This document shows positions 1 to 6,051 of a stretch of DNA of 6,699 nucleotides, piece after piece. Positions within the stretch are counted from its first letter, which is position 1, and every line of letters starts with the position of its first letter. The notes under the pieces are model-generated. The model did not search any database. It was not told the DNA's origin and was given only the letters and a program-made list of their open reading frames with translations. Position numbers and translations under genes: made by a program. Source of the DNA: Lachnospiraceae bacterium (GTDB lineage: Bacteria; Bacillota; Clostridia; Lachnospirales; Lachnospiraceae); contig JAFSRL010000152.1 of the NCBI GenBank assembly GCA_017446125.1, positions 1 through 6,699 on the forward strand, in the 5' to 3' direction.

Positions 1-833
1 ATCTCACCCTTTTCGTTGCCGCCGGTGACAATGCCGTAGTAATTGCCGCGCAGGTCGAAGATCCCGCCGCCGGACATGCCGGCCTCCGCCTTGCAGAGCG
101 CAAAAAGCATGGTGGTGCTGAACTGTTCGATGTATGCGTCCGGATAGATGACGCTGCCCTCGTGGATTTTCTGCGCAATGCCGGTGTCCCCGGAGTGCAG
201 CGAAATATTCCTGGATGTGAAGGTTGCCGCGATGTCCGTGGATTCGTACGCAAAAATCTTATCGTCCGGCTGTATCCTGACGCCGTCCTCTTCCAGCGAA
301 AGCGAACGCAAAAAGATTAAGCGGTCCGCCGGAATCTGGGATAACGGAACCCGTAAAAAGCCCACGTCCGCATCATAAGACACGCCCGCTAAGGTTGCAA
401 GCGCCGCGGAACCGTCATAGAAAATAACATACGAGCGCTCGGCGGGTGCGCGCGAAAGAATCTCCCCCTCAATCGCTTCCTGTGTGATTTCCGTCCCCTG
501 CGGCAGTTGCATCGTTTTCCAGTTTTCAATCACATGCCGGTTGGAGACAATGATGAGCTCCTCTTTGTCAATCCGGAAGATGCAGCCGGTGCCGAAGGTA
601 CTTCCCGCGTGCAACTGCACCGTCAGATGCCGCATCTCATCGTGCGCCCAGGCAGCGTCCTCGCTAGAGCGCACGGATGTCTTAAACAAATCAAGCGCAT
701 ACATACTTGCCACAACCTCTTCATCGGTCGGGCCGTATGCATACGCCTGTATCGTGCTTGTGCTCAAGACAAACAGAATCAATATGAAGCTGATGAGCCG
801 GCCTGTAAGCCGGGTTCTGTCGTGAATGATCAT
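1..833 (-). CDS. Secreted trypsin/HtrA-like serine protease, 3' end outside window
   Basis: The frame is open from an ATG at 833 to the window edge (277 codons seen, C-terminus missing). Residues 1-32 form a signal peptide: a basic n-region (R6, R8, R12), a hydrophobic core (LISFILILFVLS) and an AYA cleavage site after A32. The remainder fits a chymotrypsin-fold S1 protease of the HtrA/trypsin-2 type: a GTG turn (81-83), His100 in SNRHVI, Asp156 in DADVGFL and Ser254 in GMSGGGIFD. All three triad residues are therefore present. The serine motif differs from the usual GNSGGP. The His–Asp and Asp–Ser distances (56 and 98 residues) are longer than in DegP, implying inserted loops. It probably acts outside the membrane; the substrate is unknown. 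The start is unusual because it lies within rnpB and has no clear ribosome binding site. The alternative TTG at 782 would remove the basic n-region. Whether a PDZ domain follows cannot be seen. Confidence 0.85.
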   Translation of the reverse strand, partial: MIIHDRTRLTGRLISFILILFVLSTSTIQAYAYGPTDEEVVASMYALDLFKTSVRSSEDAAWAHDEMRHLTVQLHAGSTFGTGCIFRIDKEELIIVSNRHVIENWKTMQLPQGTEITQEAIEGEILSRAPAERSYVIFYDGSAALATLAGVSYDADVGFLRVPLSQIPADRLIFLRSLSLEEDGVRIQPDDKIFAYESTDIAATFTSRNISLHSGDTGIAQKIHEGSVIYPDAYIEQFSTTMLFALCKAEAGMSGGGIFDLRGNYYGIVTGGNEKGE

Positions 834-1129
834 CTATCTACGACTGCCGTTACCGGCAGCCTCCAGCGACCTACCTCGCAGCGGAACGGGCCGCTCCATG
901 GCTGCGTACTTGGTCTTGCTCCGGATGGGGTTTACAATGCCGCACCCGTTACCGGATGCGCGGTGGTCTCTTACACCGCCCTTTCACCCTTACCTGTCTT
1001 GCGACAGGCGGTCTGCTCTCTGTTGCACTGTCCCGTAAGTCACCTTAGCCGGACGTTATCCGGCATCCTGCCCTGTGGAGCCCGGACTTTCCTCGTGTAC
1101 AAATGTACCCGCGATCATTTGGCCGGCTC
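795..1129 (-). ncRNA. rnpB: RNase P RNA, bacterial class A
   Basis: This is the catalytic RNA of RNase P, which removes 5' leaders from precursor tRNAs in the cytoplasm together with the RnpA protein. On the minus strand the universally conserved blocks appear in order: GAGGAAAGTCCGGGCTC (1094-1078, P4 5' side), AAGGGTGAAAGGGC, GTAAGAG, GAGCAAGACCAAGTA (922-907 region) and ACAGAACCCGGCTTA (820-806, P4 3' side). P1 is closed by GAGCCGGCC (1129-1121) with GGCCGGCTC (803-795), and P2 by AATGATC (1119-1113) with GATCATT (831-825). P18 appears as TGCCGGTAACGGCA with a GUAA loop. The conserved blocks line up with E. coli M1 RNA through the P15–P17 region, supporting class A; about 335 nt is slightly short for that class. 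The ends are set from P1 and are accurate to a few bases. The L15 GGU motif reads UGU (936-934). Confidence 0.98.
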
Positions 1130-1135
1130 GGGAAT

Positions 1136-1144
1136 ATTATATCA
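1136..1144 (-). promoter_or_regulatory. Extended -10 promoter for rnpB
   Basis: The minus strand reads TGATATAAT, a perfect extended -10 (TGN followed by TATAAT at 1141-1136). Transcription would start 6-7 nt further on, at about 1129, exactly where the P1 helix of RNase P RNA begins. No good TTGACA-like -35 lies 16-18 bp upstream (the region reads GGGGAT), consistent with reliance on the extended element. The TGA of the element is also the stop codon of the upstream nucleoside kinase gene. Confidence 0.8.
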
Positions 1145-2794
1145 TACTTTAAAACACGATCCCCCGATAAACTCCCTGCAAATCGAGTTCATGGGAATGA
1201 GCGTCGAATCCATCCCGACCACATAGTCCAGGAGTTTGATCAAACGCTTTGCTTCATAATATTCGGGCTCGCCCTTTTCGATGTCGAAAAGCAGGCGTTC
1301 CGCATAGGGCTTGATGACCGCGATCTCATAAATCTGTGCGGAATTGAAGACCTCGTCCGCGCTCTCCTGGAAGGGGAAGATGTATTCCTCCTCACCGCGC
1401 CTGACGCTCTCCCACATTGCAATGGTATGACGCGCCGTTGCGCCTCTGGTTCTGGCATCCCGCACGATACGACGCAAGAGTCTTGCGTCCGTCGTACGAA
1501 TCCGGTTGTGAGAGTCAACGTTTAAGCTCGCCAGCGCGGAAATGTAGATGCGGTACTTACTCTTCGCGGGCAGCGCATAAGACATCTTCTCGTTCAGCCC
1601 GTGGATGCCCTCGATGACTAAGATGTCCTCCTCGTTCAGCTTCATGTAGTCACCGTTCATCTCGCGCTCACCGGTTAAGAAATTAAAGGTCGGCAGCTCC
1701 ACCTTCTCGCCCTTCAACAGCGCTGTCATGTCCTTGTTGAACTGCTCGACATCAATCGCCTCAAGGCACTCAAAATTGTAATTCCCGTTTTCATCCCTGG
1801 GCGTCTCCGTGCGGTTCAAGAAATAATTATCCAGGCTGATCAGGTGCGGCTTTAGCCCATAGGTGCGCAGCTGAATGGACAGGCGGTTCGCAAACGTCGT
1901 CTTTCCGGACGAGGACGGTCCCGCGATCATAACGAACTTCACGCCGCGCCGGTTGTAAATGTTTTCCGCTAGCTCGCCGATTCTGCGCTCCTGCAGCGCC
2001 TCCTGCACCAGAATCATGCTTGCCATGTCGCCCGTGCAGATCTGCTCGTTCAGGTCGCCCACGTTGTCGATGCCCAAACGGTTCCCCCAGTTCGTGGAAA
2101 TCATCATCTGCGTCACAACCTTTTCTCTCGACGCAAACTCCGTAATTTTTTCCGGATTCGTTCTCGAAGGCAGCACCAGCAAAATCCCCTCGCGGTAGCT
2201 GATCAGATCAAAGTACGGAACGTAGGATGTGTTCGGCAGCATGTAACCGTAGAAGTAATCATAGTAACCGTCAAGCTCGTACACGTTGATGCGCGAGTAG
2301 CGGCGGTACTTGAACAGCAGCACCTTGTCCGGATCGTTCTGCTCCTCAAAAATCTTCACGGCGTCCGCCAAAGGGCATGCCATCTTTTTGATGGGCAGCT
2401 TCTCCTCGACCATCTCATGCATTCTCGTCGCCACCTTTTCAATGAAAGGACGGTCGATCTTGATGTCAGACTTGATCGTGCAGAAAAGCCCGGGCCCCAC
2501 CGAAAACTCCACCTTCAGCTTTTCGATGTGCTCCGCGCCCAGAACATCGCGCACCGCCTTGATCATCATCATGGTCGCCGTGCGTACATACGCCTGATGA
2601 CCGATCTTGTCCGCAATCGTGAGAAACTTCACCTCACCGTCAGACTTTACTTTCTTCATCAGCTCATAAATCTTGTGATCCTGTTCGGCAAGCGCGATGA
2701 CGTGATCGTAATCCTTTTGATGCTCCAAAGCAATCTGTTCGTAGGTTGTTCCTTCCGCATATTCCTTGTTAACGCCGTTTACTGTGATGATCAT
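1142..2794 (-). CDS. Uridine kinase-like nucleoside kinase with N-terminal ThrRS-like region
   Basis: This 550-residue protein has two parts. Residues 1-60 resemble a TGS domain and about 60-210 resemble the SAD/N2 editing region of threonyl-tRNA synthetase. Residues about 285-500 are a P-loop kinase of the phosphoribulokinase/uridine kinase family: Walker A GPSSSGKT (292-299), DNYF (322-325), EGIHGL (395-400) and an arginine-rich lid TTDARLLRRIVRDARTRG (434-451). By family it should phosphorylate a nucleoside, probably uridine or cytidine, with NTP in the cytoplasm; the exact substrate is inferred. The HxxxH histidines of the ThrRS editing site are not conserved (the region reads YVRTATMMMI, 69-78), so editing activity is unlikely. 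The start is well supported by AAGGAG (2808-2803) 8 nt before the ATG. The gene lies 30 nt after the Nif3-family gene, so it is probably in the same operon, and its stop codon forms part of the rnpB promoter. Confidence 0.93.
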   Translation of the reverse strand: MIITVNGVNKEYAEGTTYEQIALEHQKDYDHVIALAEQDHKIYELMKKVKSDGEVKFLTIADKIGHQAYVRTATMMMIKAVRDVLGAEHIEKLKVEFSVGPGLFCTIKSDIKIDRPFIEKVATRMHEMVEEKLPIKKMACPLADAVKIFEEQNDPDKVLLFKYRRYSRINVYELDGYYDYFYGYMLPNTSYVPYFDLISYREGILLVLPSRTNPEKITEFASREKVVTQMMISTNWGNRLGIDNVGDLNEQICTGDMASMILVQEALQERRIGELAENIYNRRGVKFVMIAGPSSSGKTTFANRLSIQLRTYGLKPHLISLDNYFLNRTETPRDENGNYNFECLEAIDVEQFNKDMTALLKGEKVELPTFNFLTGEREMNGDYMKLNEEDILVIEGIHGLNEKMSYALPAKSKYRIYISALASLNVDSHNRIRTTDARLLRRIVRDARTRGATARHTIAMWESVRRGEEEYIFPFQESADEVFNSAQIYEIAVIKPYAERLLFDIEKGEPEYYEAKRLIKLLDYVVGMDSTLIPMNSICREFIGGSCFKV

Positions 2795-2824
2795 GTGATT
2801 GTCTCCTTCCCGGTCAATGTGATT

Positions 2825-3607
2825 TTATATGGTGATAAACGGATCGGTTTCCGTCGCGGACATCACCGTCAATTCCGGCAGATGCTCCTTCAGAAACGTT
2901 TCCATGTATGTCACAAAAATCTTCTCGATGCCGAAGTGTCCCGCATCGATGATGTTCAATCCCTGCGCCACCGCGTCGATCCCCTCATGATGGTCGATGT
3001 CGCCGGTGATCAAAACATTCGCTCCCTTTTCAATCGAAACGGAAATCACACTCTTCCCCGACCCCGGGCACAGCGCAATCGTTTCCACTTCCTCTTCGGG
3101 CGAGCCGAAGACGCGAACCGCCGGAAGCGCAAACGCTTCCTTCACGCACTCCGCTATCATACGCAAGGAGCGCGGCGCGTCAAAGCGACCGATGCGTCCG
3201 ATGCCCTCGCGGCGTCCGTCCTCTTCGAATGTCACGTCCAGGACGTCCGTATCCGTAAGACCGATTCTGTTCGCCGCCGCATCCGCCATGCCCAGCACAT
3301 CAAAGTTCGTGTGCATAGCGACGTAGTTGATGTCGTGCTGCAACAGCTTAACAAGCCTGCGGCCGATAAAGTCATCCGTATTCACCCGCTTAATCGCGCG
3401 GAAGATGAGCGGGTGATGCGTCAGGAGAAGATCCGCCTTTTGCTTCACCGCCTCATCGATGACGGCATCCGTTGCGTCCACCGCAATCAAAACGGTTTTC
3501 ACCTCCTTGTCGCGTCGTCCGGTCAACAGTCCCACGTTGTCCCATTCCTCCGCAAAGCAAAGCGGGGAATGATCCTCCAAAACCTTCATCACTTCCTCAA
3601 ACTTCAT
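2825..3607 (-). CDS. Nif3/YqfO-family dinuclear metal centre protein
   Basis: A 260-residue member of the Nif3-like family (DUF34; YbgI in E. coli, YqfO in B. subtilis). These are toroidal hexamers with a two-metal site and no settled reaction; the old label 'GTP cyclohydrolase 1 type 2' is poorly supported. The metal ligands are visible: THHP (His64, His65), HTNFD (His99, Asp103) and the C-terminal DAGHFGIE (His224, Glu228). TGDIDHHEGIDA (201-212) matches the family's conserved second-half motif. The length matches the short YbgI form, so the PII-like insertion of the roughly 370-residue YqfO form is absent. The ATG is preceded by a strong AGGAGG (3618-3613) with 5-nt spacing, inside the end of trmK, which it overlaps by 11 nt. 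The trmK–Nif3 pairing is common in Firmicutes and hints at an RNA-linked role, but that is inference. Confidence 0.95.
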   Translation of the reverse strand: MKFEEVMKVLEDHSPLCFAEEWDNVGLLTGRRDKEVKTVLIAVDATDAVIDEAVKQKADLLLTHHPLIFRAIKRVNTDDFIGRRLVKLLQHDINYVAMHTNFDVLGMADAAANRIGLTDTDVLDVTFEEDGRREGIGRIGRFDAPRSLRMIAECVKEAFALPAVRVFGSPEEEVETIALCPGSGKSVISVSIEKGANVLITGDIDHHEGIDAVAQGLNIIDAGHFGIEKIFVTYMETFLKEHLPELTVMSATETDPFITI

Positions 3608-4370
3608 CTTCTCCTCCTGTGAGATAGGAAATGGTGTGTATCAGCATCTTCCAATCTAAGAACACCGCGCTTTCCTGCATTTCATCCGTTTGTTTTAACT
3701 GCCCCAGTTCCTTTATAATCCCGTCCAAGCGTGCCCGCTCCTTCAAAAGAAACGCGGAGAGTATCCCGTCCTCTTTTAATAGAAGCGACGGTCCGAAACG
3801 AAACAGCATCTCTTCTACAAACGCTTCCGGCACCTGCGCCTGCAAAAGCGCGTTGCGTGCCGTATCGTAGAGTGTGTGCGTTCCTTCACACACAACCTGC
3901 AGCACGGGGTAGAACTTATTTGCCTCCGTTACCATCGCTTCATCGTTCAAAAACAAATCGTGTTCATGAAGGTAACGTCGCACCGCCTGCGCTTCCGACT
4001 GCGGCTCCAGTACCAGCGTCTTCAATCCCAGTGCCTTGACATCTTTTGCCGCAAGAATCCGTATCATCAAGTCCCCGCCCATGCCGGCGAGCACGGCGCA
4101 GTCCGCTTCGTTTGTTTGTAATGCGCTAAATCCGTCCGAGAGGCGAAGCGCAATCCGGTTTTGCACGGACGCGTCACACTCTTCCACATTTTGCCTTGCG
4201 CGCGCCAGGGGACCTTCCACAACATCCATCGCGATTGCGCTCTTGATCCTTCCCTCCTGTAACAGCGCGATGGGAAGGTGCGCATGGTCCGTTCCGATGT
4301 CAACAAGTCTTGCATTCTCCGGAACAAAGTCCGCCACTGCCTGCAGGCGTTTCGACAACCGCTTCGCCAT
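3597..4370 (-). CDS. trmK: tRNA (adenine(22)-N1)-methyltransferase TrmK
   Basis: A 257-residue SAM-dependent methyltransferase of the TrmK family (YqfN in B. subtilis, COG2384), which makes m1A at position 22 of some tRNAs in the cytoplasm. The N-terminus LSKRLQAVADFVP is typical of the family. Motif I is VDIGTDHAHLP (23-33), the acidic ribose-binding position is in AMDVVEG (47-53), and the AGMGG catalytic-region signature is at 95-99, followed by LEPQS (121-125). The C-terminal part (about 175-235) is helical and charged, matching the coiled-coil domain that helps hold tRNA. Slightly longer than the B. subtilis protein. The start lies 2 nt after the stop of the pseudopilin gene. Its likely SD, GGGGAGGA (4390-4383), sits inside that gene 12 nt from the ATG, so translation is probably coupled. 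The 3' end overlaps the Nif3-family gene. Confidence 0.95.
   Translation of the reverse strand: MAKRLSKRLQAVADFVPENARLVDIGTDHAHLPIALLQEGRIKSAIAMDVVEGPLARARQNVEECDASVQNRIALRLSDGFSALQTNEADCAVLAGMGGDLMIRILAAKDVKALGLKTLVLEPQSEAQAVRRYLHEHDLFLNDEAMVTEANKFYPVLQVVCEGTHTLYDTARNALLQAQVPEAFVEEMLFRFGPSLLLKEDGILSAFLLKERARLDGIIKELGQLKQTDEMQESAVFLDWKMLIHTISYLTGGEDEV
3613..3618 (-). promoter_or_regulatory. Shine-Dalgarno of the Nif3-family gene inside trmK
   Basis: A perfect AGGAGG on the minus strand lies 5 nt before the ATG at 3607 and encodes part of the GGEDEV tail of TrmK. It fixes the start of the Nif3-family gene and explains the 11-nt overlap. Confidence 0.8.
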
Positions 4371-4372
4371 TC

Positions 4373-4990
4373 CTAAGGCGTATCCTCCCCATCCGTTTCC
4401 GCAACCGGCGCCTTGTGATTGCGCAGCGCCGTCACAAAGTGCACGTCATAGGTCGCGCCGTGATCCTTTAGCGTGAATGAGGTTTCCATGCGCGAGTTCC
4501 TGGATCCGTCCGCGGATTCCGGGAACGCAATCTGAAAGTCACTGACATCCTGCGCCAAAAGCGGAAAGTCCCTGACAATCTCGTCCGCGGTGAACGTCTC
4601 TTCCGCAAGGAGTCCCTCTCCGTAATAAAGCCTTCCGGCTTCCGCGTCATAGAGAATGCACGATTGCGCTTCCTCATCTCCGTATACGAAGCAGCTCTCC
4701 ATCCCTGAAAATCTTACAAGCGTTTCCGGCGACAAAGTCTCCGCATCCTCATACACGAACTCCGAAGCCTCCGTGAAATACGTCCTTAGCTGCGCCGATA
4801 AAAGCTGCGCCTTGTTCTGCAGCCGCAACGTCGCGCTCTGCGCGCCGTAGAGGCGTGTTCCGGAGAGCATCAACGCGCTGATTCCGGCACCCACACCCGC
4901 AAGAATCGCGACCGTGATGACGAGCTCCAAAAGCGAGTAGCCGTGATCTTCATTCACTTGTCGCAGCCGTTGTCGCAATCTCCACATCAT
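4373..4990 (-). CDS. Pseudopilin with class III signal peptide, GspJ/PilW-like
   Basis: The 205-residue product has a prepilin leader (basic, residues 1-17), a cleavage site G17^Y18-S-L-L-E22 with Glu at +5, then a hydrophobic helix (LLELVITVAILAGVGAGISALML). Prepilin peptidase should cut after G17 and N-methylate Y18. The soluble part (about 45-205) is mostly beta-like and has no recognised enzymatic motif. The size and 'L..Q..Q' helix after the membrane segment (NKAQLLSAQLRTYF) suggest a minor, GspJ/PilW-type subunit that joins a pseudopilus tip or initiation complex; that assignment is tentative. The start is uncertain. ATG codons at 4990 and 4987 give a basic leader but have no SD and overlap the previous gene by about 41 nt. 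A GTG at 4957 gives an 8-nt overlap but a leader without basic residues. Confidence 0.88.
   Translation of the reverse strand: MMWRLRQRLRQVNEDHGYSLLELVITVAILAGVGAGISALMLSGTRLYGAQSATLRLQNKAQLLSAQLRTYFTEASEFVYEDAETLSPETLVRFSGMESCFVYGDEEAQSCILYDAEAGRLYYGEGLLAEETFTADEIVRDFPLLAQDVSDFQIAFPESADGSRNSRMETSFTLKDHGATYDVHFVTALRNHKAPVAETDGEDTP
4383..4390 (-). promoter_or_regulatory. Shine-Dalgarno of trmK inside the upstream pseudopilin gene
   Basis: GGGGAGGA on the minus strand encodes the penultimate codons (GED) of the pseudopilin and lies 12 nt before the trmK ATG. The upstream stop TAG is at 4375-4373. The slightly long spacing and the 2-nt gap between stop and start favour termination-reinitiation coupling. 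Confidence 0.55.
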
Positions 4991-5525
4991 ACATGCCCGT
5001 TGCCGGTGTCAGCTTCAGCCGGTAGGTCTTCTCCCCTTCCGTTAATACCACCTGTTTCAAATAGGTCCCGTCCGCCTCGGGAAGCTGTGCGCCGGTCCGC
5101 TTGTCAAAGGCGAGCGTAAAGACGGTTTCGTTTGTTAACGTCACGCTTTTCGCGCCCGCAAGAGACTGGTTCCTTCCCTGTGCGTATACCGCATCAAACT
5201 GCACACGGTCAACGCTCAAAAGGACATCCTCTTCTTCTTCGTTCACACGCAGGGTGCCGTGTACGCCGTCCGGCTCGCGGTGGATGGTCAACAGGACATC
5301 GACATCCTGTGTCACGTCGTGGAAGCCGCCCTTTGACCACGCGATTGCGCTTCCCTTGGTGCGTCCCACAAGCGTGCTTAGCTTCTCCGTTGCGGCATGC
5401 GCCTTTCTTCCCGCTAAGATGCCCGACATGGAAACCGTCACGGTTGCAAGAACGCTCATAAACGCGATGACGATGATCAGCTCAACGATGGAGAAGCCGT
5501 CCTCAGTTTTCCGTAAAGTTCTCAT
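4950..5525 (-). CDS. Pseudopilin with class III signal peptide, GspH/FimT-like
   Basis: A 191-residue prepilin-like protein. The short basic leader MRTLRKTEDG is followed by the cut site G10^F11-S-I-V-E15 (Glu at +5) and a hydrophobic helix (ELIIVIAFMSVLATVTVSMSGIL). After this comes AATEKLSTLVGRTKGSAIAWSKGG (44-67), which resembles the GspH/FimT pattern in which a second helix carries an 'aR..Ai' signature. The C-terminal domain is beta-rich, including TLAFDKRTGAQLPEADGTY, similar to the strand-turn region of GspH-type proteins. It should be an inner-membrane protein processed by prepilin peptidase and assembled into a short pilus or pseudopilus. The ATG overlaps the preceding gene by 23 nt; only weak SD-like sequence (GGTGG, 5533-5529) precedes it, consistent with translational coupling. 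Confidence 0.88.
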   Translation of the reverse strand: MRTLRKTEDGFSIVELIIVIAFMSVLATVTVSMSGILAGRKAHAATEKLSTLVGRTKGSAIAWSKGGFHDVTQDVDVLLTIHREPDGVHGTLRVNEEEEDVLLSVDRVQFDAVYAQGRNQSLAGAKSVTLTNETVFTLAFDKRTGAQLPEADGTYLKQVVLTEGEKTYRLKLTPATGMYDVEIATTAATSE

Positions 5526-6051
5526 ATACCACCAGGTCCTTCACTTCCATCACGCCGTGTTCCTTCCAGTATGCCGCGTCCGGAATCAGAACCGCGATGT
5601 CGGTTCGTATGGAACTCGTATATCCTTCCGCATCCGTTTTCGAGACTGAGAAATCCTTTACCACAATCCGGTCCGGTAAGACCTCAATCTCCTTTCCGGG
5701 CGCCTTTCTGGCAAGCGCTGTTTTCAACCCTTCCTGAAAGGATGTCCGAAACGCGTTCACAAGGGTTTCTTCTTCAAAAGCGATACCGCTTGTCATCACG
5801 CTCGAATACGATTTCGCAAGCACGTCGGAAACCGTTTCCGCGATTTCCCTGCGTTCCGACTCCATCTCCTGCTCCGCGGAATAAAAATTATTCCGCGCAT
5901 GCGCTAAGGCAATCTTCATCCGGTAGTTCAGCATTGTGTTTGTCATGAGTACGGACAACAGAATCGCCAAAAACGCAATGAGCACCAGAATCAGAATCAT
6001 CGATGCGCCGTTTTCTTCCTTCAGCCTGTTTTTCAAGGTGCGCTCAGCCAT
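5503..6051 (-). CDS. PilX-like membrane-anchored pilus assembly protein
   Basis: A 182-residue protein with a basic N-terminus (MAERTLKNRLKEENG), one long hydrophobic segment (about 18-38) and then NNFYSAEQEMESERREI (54-70). That last stretch resembles the 'AFyaAE.gle' signature found after the membrane helix in PilX-type minor pilins. A possible prepilin site is G15^A16-S-M-I, but the +5 residue is Leu rather than Glu, as is common in PilX/GspK-like minor subunits, so processing is uncertain. The rest (70-182) is a mixed helical/beta extracytoplasmic domain with no recognised motif. The ATG is well supported by AAAGGAG (6065-6059) with 7-nt spacing, inside the upstream gene, which it overlaps by 8 nt. 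Position between pilin-like genes supports a role in pseudopilus assembly. The family assignment rests on pattern resemblance only. Confidence 0.75.
   Translation of the reverse strand: MAERTLKNRLKEENGASMILILVLIAFLAILLSVLMTNTMLNYRMKIALAHARNNFYSAEQEMESERREIAETVSDVLAKSYSSVMTSGIAFEEETLVNAFRTSFQEGLKTALARKAPGKEIEVLPDRIVVKDFSVSKTDAEGYTSSIRTDIAVLIPDAAYWKEHGVMEVKDLVVYENFTEN
5875..5897. repeat. Perfect 10-bp inverted repeat with AAA centre
   Basis: Arms CGCGGAATAA (5875-5884) and TTATTCCGCG (5888-5897) flank a 3-base centre, inside the PilX-like gene at codons around NNFYSA. It could form a compact hairpin in mRNA. It is not followed by a T-run on the minus strand, so it is not a classic terminator. 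It may be chance within coding sequence. Confidence 0.5.

Noticed and set aside
826..1038. A small plus-strand open frame over rnpB
   Set aside because: It lies entirely within the reverse complement of the RNase P RNA, whose conserved blocks explain the sequence.
507..1226. A 239-codon open frame on the plus strand across the rnpB region
   Set aside because: It reads the antisense strand of rnpB and the protease 5' end; the composition is artefactual and no motif is present.
1240..1518. Minus-strand 92-codon frame inside the kinase gene
   Set aside because: It is a shifted frame within the kinase coding sequence, whose own frame is continuous and carries the conserved lid motif, so no frameshift is indicated.
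2795..2824. Possible promoter or terminator between the Nif3-family gene and the kinase gene
   Set aside because: The 30-nt gap holds only a Shine-Dalgarno and a short AT stretch; no hairpin with T-run and no -35/-10 pair was seen.
2417..3622. A 401-codon open frame on the plus strand
   Set aside because: It is antisense to the start of the kinase gene and the whole Nif3-family gene, both of which have clear family motifs and good ribosome binding sites. The translated product is rich in H/R/L with no recognisable domain, typical of an antisense shadow in GC-rich DNA.
3872..3893. GTGTGTG/CACACAC inverted repeat
   Set aside because: A 7-bp low-complexity pairing with an 8-nt loop within the trmK coding region; no T-run and easily due to chance.
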